Below are positions 45,522-56,017 of a stretch of 64,000 nt of DNA, piece by piece. The position numbers were made by a program, and so were the translations under genes. Source of the stretch: Halobaculum sp. XH14 (GTDB lineage: Archaea > Halobacteriota > Halobacteria > Halobacteriales > Haloferacaceae). The stretch is taken from positions 434,001 to 498,000 of the forward strand of contig NZ_CP134949.1 in NCBI RefSeq assembly GCF_032116555.1, read 5' to 3'. Every line of letters begins with the position of its first letter. Within the stretch, counting starts at the first letter, position 1. The notes beneath the pieces were generated by a model. The model made no database searches. It was not told where the DNA came from and saw only the letters and a list, made by a program, of their open reading frames with translations.

Positions 45522-46514
45522 ATGGACAAGAACTACCACATTTTCTCCGATGGCCGTATCGAACGGAGCGAGGACACGGTTCGGCTCGAGACCGAGGACG
45601 GCGAGAAGAAACACATCCCCGTCGAGCACGCGGAGGCCGTCTACCTTCACGGGCAGGTCAACTACAACACGCGCCTAATGTCGTTCCTGAACGACCACGG
45701 CGTCGCGGTCCACGTCTTCGGCTGGAACGACCGCTATGCGGGGTCGCTGATGCCGGAGCGAGGGCAGACGAGCGGCCGAACCGTCGTCGAGCAGGTGCGC
45801 GCGTACGACGACCCCGAGCACCGACAGCGGATCGCGTCGGCGTTCGTCCGCGGCAGCATCCACAACATGCGGACGAACGTCACCTACTACGACAGTCGGG
45901 AGTACGAACTCGACGGCGTTCTCGATGACCTCGACGCCGCGGCGACACGCGTCGGCGACGCCGAAGACATCTCACAACTCATGGGGGTCGAGGCGAGCGC
46001 ACGCCGGGCGTACTACCGGACGTTCGACGCCGTCCTCCCGGACTCCTTTTCGTTCGATCGCCGGGAGTACAACCCCCCACCGAACCCGGTGAACGCGTTG
46101 ATCTCCTTCGGAAACAGTCTCGTCTACGCGAACTGCGTGTCGGCCATCCGCGCCACCGCGCTCGACCCGGCGGTGAGCTACCTCCACGAACCCGGAGAGC
46201 GCCGGTACTCGCTTTCGCTCGACATCGCGGATCTGTTCAAGCCGGTGCTGGCCGACAGACTGCTGTTTCGGCTGGTGAACCGGAAACAGATCTCCCGTGA
46301 CGACTTCCGCGAGGAGCTGGACTCGTGTCTCCTCGACGAGGGCGGTCGGGAGACGTTCCTCAAGGAGTTCGAGGAGACTCTCGAGCGGACCGTCGAACAT
46401 CCGGAGCTGAACCGGAAGGTGAGCTATCAGTACCTGCTCCGGTTGGAGGCGTACAAACTGAAGAAACACCTCTTGACGGGAGAGTCGTACGACCCGTTCC
46501 GCCGGTGGTGGTAG
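45522..46514 (+). CDS. cas1: Cas1, spacer integrase
   Basis: 330 aa from ATG 45522; in-frame codons back to 45489 belong to the cas4 end. The metal-binding set is Glu157 in MGVEASARRAYY, His222 in YLHEPGERRYS and Asp237 region in LSLDIADLFKPVL. The N-terminal beta domain begins DKNYHIFSDGRIERS. With Cas2 it inserts new spacers at the leader end, which lies just after cas2 here. All catalytic residues are intact. Confidence 0.96.
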   Translation: MDKNYHIFSDGRIERSEDTVRLETEDGEKKHIPVEHAEAVYLHGQVNYNTRLMSFLNDHGVAVHVFGWNDRYAGSLMPERGQTSGRTVVEQVRAYDDPEHRQRIASAFVRGSIHNMRTNVTYYDSREYELDGVLDDLDAAATRVGDAEDISQLMGVEASARRAYYRTFDAVLPDSFSFDRREYNPPPNPVNALISFGNSLVYANCVSAIRATALDPAVSYLHEPGERRYSLSLDIADLFKPVLADRLLFRLVNRKQISRDDFREELDSCLLDEGGRETFLKEFEETLERTVEHPELNRKVSYQYLLRLEAYKLKKHLLTGESYDPFRRWW

Positions 46515-46775
46515 ATGTACGTCATCGTCGTCTACGATATGGAGGCGGACCGAACCCACCGCATGCTCACGCTCTGTCGGCGCTACCTCATCCACGTGCA
46601 GAACTCGGTGCTCGAAGGCGAGATCTCGGAAGGCGACCTCGCCACGCTCAAAGGCGAGATCGAGGACCTGCTGCAGACGGGAGAGTCGGTAGTCGTCTAC
46701 GAACTCTCCTCGGATTCATTGCTCAACCGCGCCGTCTATGGTGAGGACCCGGCCGAGGACAGCCGATTTCTCTAA
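46515..46775 (+). CDS. cas2: Cas2, adaptation complex subunit
   Basis: 86 aa. Ferredoxin-like Cas2 fold: MYVIVVYDMEADRTHRMLTL with the conserved Asp after the first strand, RRYLIHVQNSVLEGEIS and GESVVVYELSSDSLLNRAVY. It starts at the base after the cas1 stop. Last gene of the operon; the CRISPR leader follows immediately. Confidence 0.96.
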   Translation: MYVIVVYDMEADRTHRMLTLCRRYLIHVQNSVLEGEISEGDLATLKGEIEDLLQTGESVVVYELSSDSLLNRAVYGEDPAEDSRFL

Positions 46776-46875
46776 CGCATGTCGACCCCCAGGGGTTGAA
46801 CGGGTATTGGAGGTCGACGGAAATAGTGAAGTGAATACCGTAGTTACAGGGGATATGGTGGCCGATTTCACCATG
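46776..46875 (+). promoter_or_regulatory. CRISPR leader
   Basis: 100 bp between the cas2 stop and the first repeat, less GC-rich than the surroundings. It contains the palindrome-like CGACCCCCAGGGGTTGAA near 46784 and a TACAGGGGATATGG stretch near 46845. It lies on the cas1/cas2 side, and the decayed repeat is at the opposite end of the array, so this is the integration and promoter end. Confidence 0.75.
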
Positions 46876-49800
46876 GATTCAGACGAACCCTTGTGGGGTT
46901 GAAGCACTCCGAGAGGTCGCGGATCTTCGCCTGGTGGCTGAAGATTCAGACGAACCCTTGTGGGGTTGAAGCGGACGGTCCGGAAGGAGAACCGTGGCGT
47001 GACGATCGATTCAGACGAACCCTTGTGGGGTTGAAGCGGACCATTGCACACGTCCCGTCGCACCACACGGGTAGATTCAGACGAACCCTTGTGGGGTTGA
47101 AGCCTGCGAGTGGTGCGGGTCGGCCTTCACCTGCTGTGATTCAGACGAACCCTTGTGGGGTTGAAGCGTCTGCTGGCCGGGGCCGGCGCGCTCGACGAGC
47201 GGCCGATTCAGACGAACCCTTGTGGGGTTGAAGCCTCCGGGCGTTCGACGCGGTGGGACTTGTGGACGTGATTCAGACGAACCCTTGTGGGGTTGAAGCA
47301 CGTTTGCGTTCGAGACGGTCGAGAACATCCCCGCGATTCAGACGAACCCTTGTGGGGTTGAAGCTCCGGGCCGGGCGAAACGCGCGGCTGGAAAATCACA
47401 GGATTCAGACGAACCCTTGTGGGGTTGAAGCTTGCGTTCGGTCATAGTGCCGTCTCCAATTCCGCGTGATTCAGACGAACCCTTGTGGGGTTGAAGCACA
47501 GTCCGGACACACGATGTCAACGGATTTGGGGTCGGATTCAGACGAACCCTTGTGGGGTTGAAGCTTCGACACGCGCCCCGAGGCAGACGACGCGTTTGGA
47601 TTCAGACGAACCCTTGTGGGGTTGAAGCGGGCGAGGGCGGCGTCCTCAACCTGCGGCCGTTCGGAGATTCAGACGAACCCTTGTGGGGTTGAAGCCACGT
47701 CTGCGTTAGTGCCGTCACCATATCCGAAGTGGATTCAGACGAACCCTTGTGGGGTTGAAGCCGGTAGTGCTCATGGGTTACCACCCCTCTCCATCCGATT
47801 CAGACGAACCCTTGTGGGGTTGAAGCCAGTGAGGCGCGTAGTCGCCGCCGTCGAAGTCGGGGGATTCAGACGAACCCTTGTGGGGTTGAAGCGTTGTCCG
47901 ACACGGTGAGCGTCCCCGGGAACTTGCGGATTCAGACGAACCCTTGTGGGGTTGAAGCTACTTCGCGCGCGGAATGGCGCGATACGCCTACAACGATTCA
48001 GACGAACCCTTGTGGGGTTGAAGCGTCCACGGGGTCGGCCTCCTCGGTGGCGGGTGCCTCGATTCAGACGAACCCTTGTGGGGTTGAAGCTCGTACCGCT
48101 TCCGGAGGTCCTCGGACTGCCCGAGGGATTCAGACGAACCCTTGTGGGGTTGAAGCTTTCTGTAGCCAGTCGCGGCCGTGCCGGGCGAACCGCGATTCAG
48201 ACGAACCCTTGTGGGGTTGAAGCCGCTTCTCCTCGGTTGTGTTAGCACTCGGCGCTCTGAGATTCAGACGAACCCTTGTGGGGTTGAAGCGCCTGCCGCA
48301 GCGCCCGGCGGACGTCGTCGATGGTGATTCAGACGAACCCTTGTGGGGTTGAAGCCCCCACCGTCCGGGCCGCCGGGGTAGTTCTCCGGCGGATTCAGAC
48401 GAACCCTTGTGGGGTTGAAGCACCCGATGGGATTCCGAGCCTGGGACGACGTCCCCGGGATTCAGACGAACCCTTGTGGGGTTGAAGCTCGTGGACGCCC
48501 TGGGGGGCGTCCTCCCAGATGAACGGATTCAGACGAACCCTTGTGGGGTTGAAGCTCCTCTGCATCGGGAGTGGTGTCCTCCGCGTCGTCGGCGGTCTGC
48601 GATTCAGACGAACCCTTGTGGGGTTGAAGCGTGATACGATACGCCCTTTTATGCAACAGGAGCGGATTCAGACGAACCCTTGTGGGGTTGAAGCTCGCTC
48701 CGGTGCCGGTCGTAGCACAGCGAGCTGCGATTCAGACGAACCCTTGTGGGGTTGAAGCGTCTCGTCGGGGTCCGTCTCGTCCGTCTCGTCGGGCGATTCA
48801 GACGAACCCTTGTGGGGTTGAAGCCTCCGCGAATACTGCATGGTCTACACGCAGGTCGAGGATTCAGACGAACCCTTGTGGGGTTGAAGCACGTCCATGT
48901 CACGCTCGTCTACGGGTTCCTCGTTGGGGATTCAGACGAACCCTTGTGGGGTTGAAGCACGTTCTGCAGCCCTCCGTGAGAGCCGTCGATGAACGGATTC
49001 AGACGAACCCTTGTGGGGTTGAAGCCTCGAGGTACTGCCCGCGGTGCTCCTCGCACGTCACGGATTCAGACGAACCCTTGTGGGGTTGAAGCCGCTCGTC
49101 GGAGACCGTGCAGCCCCCGCAGTTGTGGATTCAGACGAACCCTTGTGGGGTTGAAGCCACTGTCCCGTGGAACTCGGGTCGCCCGCGTTGACCGATTCAG
49201 ACGAACCCTTGTGGGGTTGAAGCGACCCATGAGCATCGTCGAGGCTCAGACCGACGGGGATTCAGACGAACCCTTGTGGGGTTGAAGCGGAGGTCGGCGA
49301 CCTCGGACCGGAGGGCGTCGAGTTGATTCAGACGAACCCTTGTGGGGTTGAAGCGATCACACGACGACAGGGTAGGCAAAGGTCGGTTTGATTCAGACGA
49401 ACCCTTGTGGGGTTGAAGCCTGTACCGGGTCGAAGCGGTCGAGGTCGAGACGGAAGATTCAGACGAACCCTTGTGGGGTTGAAGCCCAGTAGGCCCACCC
49501 CGTGTCAACCATATCATCCACGGGATTCAGACGAACCCTTGTGGGGTTGAAGCGTCGCGCGGCGCGTCGAGGCGGTCCCCGGCTACGCGATTCAGACGAA
49601 CCCTTGTGGGGTTGAAGCTTGGAAGGCGTCGTTGAGCCGGCGCGTGTCCCAGTCCGATTCAGACGAACCCTTGTGGGGTTGAAGCCGCGAACGACTCCGC
49701 GAGATTGGCTCGCTCGCCAACGATTCAGACGAACCCTTGTGGGGTTGAAGCGCGTCCAGGCCGGTCGCGGTGTCCAGGTACACGATGGATTCAGACGAAC

Positions 49801-52800
49801 CCTTGTGGGGTTGAAGCCGTTCGGGTGCAGCGCGTCTTCGGCGTCCATCGTCGATTCAGACGAACCCTTGTGGGGTTGAAGCGGCCTCTACATTGAACGT
49901 CACGTCGACGGGCCCAGCTGATTCAGACGAACCCTTGTGGGGTTGAAGCAACTGCCAGTGCCATCAGCAGCTCGTGCTCGAGGAGATTCAGACGAACCCT
50001 TGTGGGGTTGAAGCGCGAGATAGCGAATCACCTTGTACGTCGTATCTCGGATTCAGACGAACCCTTGTGGGGTTGAAGCCTTGGAAGAACGACTGCCTGC
50101 GTGTCGTAGACCTGGATTCAGACGAACCCTTGTGGGGTTGAAGCGTTTGGGGGAGCATCTGTCGAACCAACCGTGTCCGTGGATTCAGACGAACCCTTGT
50201 GGGGTTGAAGCCCGCGGAAGTATCGGAGCCACAAGCACGAGTGGGCGATTCAGACGAACCCTTGTGGGGTTGAAGCACCCGCCGGCTCAGCCCCGTCTGG
50301 CTGGTCTGGAACGGATTCAGACGAACCCTTGTGGGGTTGAAGCGAGGAGACGGTCGGCCTCGAGGGGGTGCTCTCGTCGGGATTCAGACGAACCCTTGTG
50401 GGGTTGAAGCGACCGGGAAAACAGCGCGAAGCCACTCCAGGACCCGGATTCAGACGAACCCTTGTGGGGTTGAAGCGGACGAGATGGTCAACTGGTATCT
50501 TGCCGAGGGGCGGATTCAGACGAACCCTTGTGGGGTTGAAGCCGAGATATGATCGGACTCTTCGAGGTCCTCCGTCGTGATTCAGACGAACCCTTGTGGG
50601 GTTGAAGCTCCTCCCCCGTGTGGCAGAACATGCACTCCCCCTCCGATTCAGACGAACCCTTGTGGGGTTGAAGCGGTCCGATTCGGAGACGCCAGTACCC
50701 ACGGCGGTATCGATTCAGACGAACCCTTGTGGGGTTGAAGCTTGTGCAACGTCTCCCGCGTGGTCGCTTCCGGGTTGTGATTCAGACGAACCCTTGTGGG
50801 GTTGAAGCAACTCGAAGAACGTCACGAGTATGCCGGGCCGAAGGTGATTCAGACGAACCCTTGTGGGGTTGAAGCGCTGAGCCTTCCCCCTCGAAGACTT
50901 CGTCCGCGAGGATTCAGACGAACCCTTGTGGGGTTGAAGCTGCTTGGTCGGTCGTGTTCACCGTGTCTTCTTGGTCGGATTCAGACGAACCCTTGTGGGG
51001 TTGAAGCTCGCAGAGATCTCCGTCGGCGGTCTCACTCACCGTGATTCAGACGAACCCTTGTGGGGTTGAAGCCCCGTGAAATCGCCGTACGTGACGTTCT
51101 CTACGTAGATTCAGACGAACCCTTGTGGGGTTGAAGCGCCTGGAACCAGGGCGCTCCGACGGTGTCCAGTCTAAGATTCAGACGAACCCTTGTGGGGTTG
51201 AAGCCCCGCTACCCCGGACTCGTTGTCCTTGGTCGTGATGAGATTCAGACGAACCCTTGTGGGGTTGAAGCGATGGTCGTGATACCCCCGCGCTCGTCGC
51301 TGGACGCAGATTCAGACGAACCCTTGTGGGGTTGAAGCCTGGTTGATGGACACGTCGTCCAACTGCCCGAACGATTCAGACGAACCCTTGTGGGGTTGAA
51401 GCACGTGCTGCGAAACGTCGATGAACCCCGCTCGCCGGGATTCAGACGAACCCTTGTGGGGTTGAAGCGGACGAGGCTCGTTCGCGGTCGGGTGCGACTG
51501 CAAGGATTCAGACGAACCCTTGTGGGGTTGAAGCCGTCTCCCGGCGGTGGTGACGGCGGACTCGTCGGTAGATTCAGACGAACCCTTGTGGGGTTGAAGC
51601 GGCGGGTACGTCTGTCCCTCTTGCGACTTCGACGATCGATTCAGACGAACCCTTGTGGGGTTGAAGCGACAACATCGAGCCGGCGCCGCCCCGGGACCGC
51701 TCCGGATTCAGACGAACCCTTGTGGGGTTGAAGCTCGCAGTCGGACGCGCAGTACCTCCACGACGTGGTCGGATTCAGACGAACCCTTGTGGGGTTGAAG
51801 CGACAAGGAGAAGTGGCGATTTGAGGAGACAGACGGTCGATTCAGACGAACCCTTGTGGGGTTGAAGCTTCACAATCGGGTTTGTTCTTGGGTTACTGGT
51901 GCTGGATTCAGACGAACCCTTGTGGGGTTGAAGCATATTTACTGTCACATACGACGAGTCCATCGATAACAGATTCAGACGAACCCTTGTGGGGTTGAAG
52001 CCCCGTCCAGACGCGGGCGGACGACGGGCCTGATAGCCGATTCAGACGAACCCTTGTGGGGTTGAAGCCCGGTCCGGACGGCTACATCACGGTCGAAGTG
52101 TCGGATTCAGACGAACCCTTGTGGGGTTGAAGCACTCGTCCCCACGTCGCCGTCGCCGCTCGGGGACGATTCAGACGAACCCTTGTGGGGTTGAAGCAGC
52201 GGACGAGTGGCCGGGGGACGTGCGCGCCGATTAGATTCAGACGAACCCTTGTGGGGTTGAAGCATCCGCGAGGCCGTCGCCGTCCCAGTCGAGGCCGTCC
52301 GATTCAGACGAACCCTTGTGGGGTTGAAGCCACGTGTGGAATCTGTCGGTGAGGACCTTGGACGATGGATTCAGACGAACCCTTGTGGGGTTGAAGCATC
52401 CGCGAGGTCGTCGCCGTCCCAGTCGAGGCCGTCGATTCAGACGAACCCTTGTGGGGTTGAAGCCGTTACGGCCCGGAGTTCGACTCCGCCGCCGCCCGCT
52501 GATTCAGACGAACCCTTGTGGGGTTGAAGCAACTCCGGGAGTGAGACGTTGGAGCACCTTACCGCGGATTCAGACGAACCCTTGTGGGGTTGAAGCGTCT
52601 GAAGCGAACTCGTCGGCTGCCGGATCGTAGGTGATTCAGACGAACCCTTGTGGGGTTGAAGCTCGACAAAGTTCCACGCGAACGTGTTGAAAGAGCCGAT
52701 TCAGACGAACCCTTGTGGGGTTGAAGCACCAACAATCACGCCAGCGACGACGCTCTCGTGTGGATTCAGACGAACCCTTGTGGGGTTGAAGCGCGTCACC

Positions 52801-53057
52801 GAGGACCAGCCGCGAGCGTGGGAGTATCTGATTCAGACGAACCCTTGTGGGGTTGAAGCGAGAACATGGAACTCGACCAGACCACCGACACCGAGATTCA
52901 GACGAACCCTTGTGGGGTTGAAGCTCCGGCGGGACGCCCGTGTCGACGTCGTCGTCGCGTTGATTCAGACGAACCCTTGTGGGGTTGAAGCACGGTCAAC
53001 AACATCCGCGACGCGATCGCCGAGCGCGATTCAGACGTACCCTCGTGGGATTGAAGC
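46876..53057 (+). CRISPR. CRISPR array, 94 repeats and 93 spacers (type I-B)
   Basis: I located 94 repeat starts from 46876 to 53028. The repeat is 30 bp, begins GATTCAGACGAACCC and ends TTGTGGGGTTGAAGC, and differs only slightly from the Haloferax volcanii repeat. The first 93 copies look identical. The last (53028-53057) has three changes at positions 11, 17 and 23 (A to T, T to C, G to A). Repeat-to-repeat distance is 64-68 bp, so spacers are 34-38 bp, except one of 45 bp (48556-48600). Mean unit is about 66 bp. Spacers starting at 52264 and 52398 are nearly the same sequence. Peptide-like ORFs across the array are translations of the repeat and are not genes. Confidence 0.98.
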
Positions 53058-53154
53058 CTAGGCCGGGAAAGAACGCCGGGACTCTCGTCCGCTGGGCGTT
53101 TCACGCCCTGTGTACCCGGACGACCCGTTTACGCAGGCTGTACCCAGACAGCCT

Positions 53155-53770
53155 ATGAGCCTGAAACCGACGCCGCCGCACGAAGCCAAGAACCGATTTC
53201 TCAACGACAAGAAGCCGGGCGTCACTCGGAAAACACTCAAGAACTACCGGACGTGCCTGCGCCACTTCTGCGACTGGCTGGACGACCAGCAACTCACGAA
53301 CCTGAACGACCTCGACAGCGAACTCATCCAACGGTACAAGGAGTTCCGGCTGTCCAAGGTCAAGGTCATCACGGCGCGGCAGGATATAATGACTATCAAG
53401 CAGTTCATCGAGTTCTGCGAGCACATCACGGCTGTCCCGCGAGGGATGTGCGATTAGGTTCGGATACCCCCCAGGCCAACGAGGACGACGAAATATGCGA
53501 CGACCTCCTCACGAGGGCCGACGCAGCCGCCGTGTTGGCCCTCTTCGGCAAGTACGAGTGCGCCAGGAATCAGCACGTCTCGCTGCTCGTCCTCTGGAAG
53601 ACCGGGAAGAAGGCCAGACACGGAGGTCACGAGCCCAGGATTCGTGCTGCCCTGTCTCTGGATCCCTGCAACCCTCCAGGTCGCCGCATCCACAGCAGTT
53701 TCAGATCGAGACACTCGGATTGCGGCGATCTATCCGGTGTAGTGGAAGATGAGCGACGTCCTGAGTGAGA
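53155..53770 (+). pseudogene. Tyrosine recombinase (integrase) remnant downstream of the array
   Basis: From ATG 53155, SLKPTPPHEAKNRFLNDKKP, YRTCLRHFCDWLDDQQLTNL and ARQDIMTIKQFIEFCEHITA form the SAM-like core-binding domain. The frame hits TAG at 53455-53457. After a one-base shift in a run of C (near 53466) the protein resumes as PQANEDDEICDDLLTRADAA, AVLALFGKYECARNQHVSLL and VLWKTGKKA, the beginning of the catalytic domain. It then decays further, with no recognisable R-H-R-Y residues. It is a different family member from the remnant at 36.8 kb. Confidence 0.8.
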
Positions 53771-54576
53771 AGAGGTGTGCTCCCAGATTTGGGAGTCGAG
53801 GCCGATAGATTGCCTGTTCCCGAGTGGAGAGGAAGGTGGTTTGAGCAGGAGTCTAACTCAGATATCAGCCCAATATGGGCTGACGTGCTGACTACCGGAA
53901 GGCTCAAGCGTTTCATTATCGGATTCGGGCCCCGGAAGGAGCGCACCTGTGGAATTCTCCATTCCCGTTCAGGGTGAGTTCGCTCGGGGCTGAGCAATCT
54001 GATCCAGATGATGAGACGAGGAGGTTCAGAACCGTCGAATTTGGAGAGATAAGGGTTTCCAACGACTCGCTCCAATTTCGGCTAAGCGCCAGACGGGAAC
54101 CGATTATGAAGAATTTCGGGCCTGGGTTTGGCCTCGACGACGGCTTCTGCGGCGGCGTCTCCGGCATCGATGGGGCTTCTTGGTTCAGTATTCGGCCAAT
54201 TTGGGGGTTAGCCGACGGCCAGTCTACTTCGGTTTTTGCGCACAGTGATAGGTATCTACCGGAGATTTGGGCCGATTATGATGGCACTACAGACCTGAAG
54301 CGGAGGGTTGAGATTTTCATAATCGGTTCCAGTCTGGCATTTTGGTGTTCAATAATCTGACCCACTGTTTCGTTTCCAGCCCGTTGTCAGTAATTGAGAT
54401 TCCATTCTGCACCGTGGGCGCCAAGCTCCGGCGAAGAACCAGAACAAACCAAGTGCCCAATGAGCGTTCGCCGGGGTAAGACACGTCGTAAAACGGGTGT
54501 CCTTGTCTCCAAAAATCGGTAACCGATGTGAGCAAGAAGGGCTCTATCTGCCAGTTACGGTACGCACCGCAGGTGT
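53771..54576. other. AT-richer degenerate tract, no gene recognised
   Basis: About 800 bp with lower GC than the chromosome and no convincing ORF. A loosely repeated motif of the type CCAATTTGGGCT occurs near 53871, 54073, 54195 and 54266 with mismatches. CCGATTAT/ATAATCGG strings recur near 53917, 54101, 54272 and 54322. It looks like eroded mobile-element DNA; the loose repeats may be old duplications or protein-binding sites. Confidence 0.5.
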
Positions 54577-54589
54577 AAGCCTAGGCCGG

Positions 54590-54684
54590 GATATCAGATG
54601 CCTCCCCAACGACGCTCACCCTGACGGGTTCGCACATTTGGGATTTGGCTTGTCCGTGAACTCAGCCTCAAACCCGTCAGGGTG
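54590..54684 (-). ncRNA. Candidate TnpB guide RNA (omega/reRNA) scaffold and element right end
   Basis: On the minus strand, CACCCTGACGGGTT (54684 to 54671) pairs with AACCCGTCAGGGTG (54630 to 54617), a perfect 14-bp stem around a 40-nt loop. The stem straddles the tnpB stop codon. GGGGAGGCATCTGATA then follows, resembling the right end of IS1341-type elements. The guide would start just after this point, at about 54595-54590 reading leftwards. Boundaries are inference. Confidence 0.45.
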
Positions 54685-55881
54685 GGCGGTAAACCCGCCG
54701 CTCAGCGTCACCGTTCCAGACTTCAGGGCAAGCTGACTGTTGCCCGTCCGCCGAGACGACTGTTGGCCCCGACGGACGTACCGCATTCCGATGTTCTTCG
54801 CCGCGTTGTAGTCGGCGTTCGCCTCCGACTCGCACTTCACACACTGGAAGTCGTTTCGAGTCGGGCGATTCTCATCCGCTGTGAACCCACACTCGGCGCA
54901 CCGCTTCGACGTGTACGCGGAACCCACCTGCTCCACCGAGACACCGACTGCTTCGGCTTTGTACTCCACTTGCTCGTAGAGCGTTCGGAACGCCCACTTG
55001 TGTCCCCACGACGCGCCTGTGCGGTCGCGGATGTGGGTCAAGTTCTCGAACACAATCACGTCGCACTCGTAACGTAGGGCTTCTGTGATAATGGCGTTCG
55101 ACGCGCGGTGAAGTACGTCTCGGACGTATCGTAATTCCCGACCACTCGACTGTTCAAGCGTCCGGTGAGAGCTTCGCGTTCCAGTCTGCTGCAGGCCAGC
55201 GCGTACCTTCTCGAACTCTCGAAGGTTGTGGTTTAACTCTCGCCCACTGAAGAAGTAGGCGGTACTGGTGACAGCGAGGCTTTCGATACCCAAGTCGACG
55301 CCGAGAACCGTTCCGTTCTCAGTCGTCTCCGCAGTCTCGGCCTTAAGTTTACGAAATCCGAGATGGAGGAACCATCCACCGTCACGATAGTGGAGGGACG
55401 ACTCCGTCGTCTCCCACTTCTCGGAGTCGATGTACTGGTTTTGATGTCCCTCCTCCCCCTCCGGGAGTTCAAGGTCGGCCTGCACTCGTGAGTGGTCCCC
55501 GAGGGTCGTGAGCGATACCTGCTCGCGTTCGGGGAAGAGCGTCATCGTCCGGGTATCGTAGGTGACTGTCGGGCTTGTGTACGTTGGTCTGGACGCTTTC
55601 CGCCCCATCTGGTGCCGTGAGATACACGACTGGATGTTCTCAGCTGCCTGATGACATGCGAGGACGGCGTGTTGGCTCCCTAACGATGCCCGCTCGCGGA
55701 CGTCGTCGTAGGCGAGTTTCTGGACCTCGAACGGAGAACGACACTGCCTCCATGCGCGGTCGACAGCGACCTGGCAACCGCGTTTCCACGCCGAGACTGT
55801 GTCTCGAAGGAGCGTCTCGTCTTCCGGGGAAACGGTGAGACGCGTAATCGATGTCCGGCGGTGGTACTCAGCGTCCGACAC
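54616..55881 (-). CDS. tnpB: TnpB, IS1341-type RNA-guided nuclease (IS200/IS605 family), full length
   Basis: 421 aa. N-terminal helical/WED-like part, then an intact RuvC nuclease: GVDLGIESLAVTS (first Asp), VIVFENLTHIRD (Glu) and NADYNAAKNIGMRYV (last Asp). Between the last two lies a zinc ribbon with CAEC and CVKC (in KRCAECGFTADE and FQCVKCESEA). No tnpA is nearby, so the element is not autonomous. Known TnpB proteins use an RNA made from the 3' end of their own gene plus flank to cut DNA. The last 70 bp of this ORF and the downstream sequence contain a 14-bp inverted repeat fit for that RNA. The ORF has no frameshift, so it could be active. Confidence 0.93.
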   Translation of the reverse strand: MSDAEYHRRTSITRLTVSPEDETLLRDTVSAWKRGCQVAVDRAWRQCRSPFEVQKLAYDDVRERASLGSQHAVLACHQAAENIQSCISRHQMGRKASRPTYTSPTVTYDTRTMTLFPEREQVSLTTLGDHSRVQADLELPEGEEGHQNQYIDSEKWETTESSLHYRDGGWFLHLGFRKLKAETAETTENGTVLGVDLGIESLAVTSTAYFFSGRELNHNLREFEKVRAGLQQTGTRSSHRTLEQSSGRELRYVRDVLHRASNAIITEALRYECDVIVFENLTHIRDRTGASWGHKWAFRTLYEQVEYKAEAVGVSVEQVGSAYTSKRCAECGFTADENRPTRNDFQCVKCESEANADYNAAKNIGMRYVRRGQQSSRRTGNSQLALKSGTVTLSGGFTAHPDGFEAEFTDKPNPKCANPSG

Positions 55882-56017
55882 GGTGTTTTCTTCCTCGTGA
55901 TCAGTGATAAGGGTCCGGAGGGAATAACCTCGTCCAGAGCTCTCACTGCGTCAGTCAGATGTACAATACAGATAGAGCTGCAGCTGGGTTTCCCGAATAG
56001 GTTGAAGAGTGGAGAAG

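Noticed and set aside
46893-53104. Dozens of short open frames with repeated peptides such as IQTNPCGVEA, FRRTLVGLK and LQPHKGSSES
   Set aside because: They are translations of the 30-bp CRISPR repeat in different frames, not proteins.
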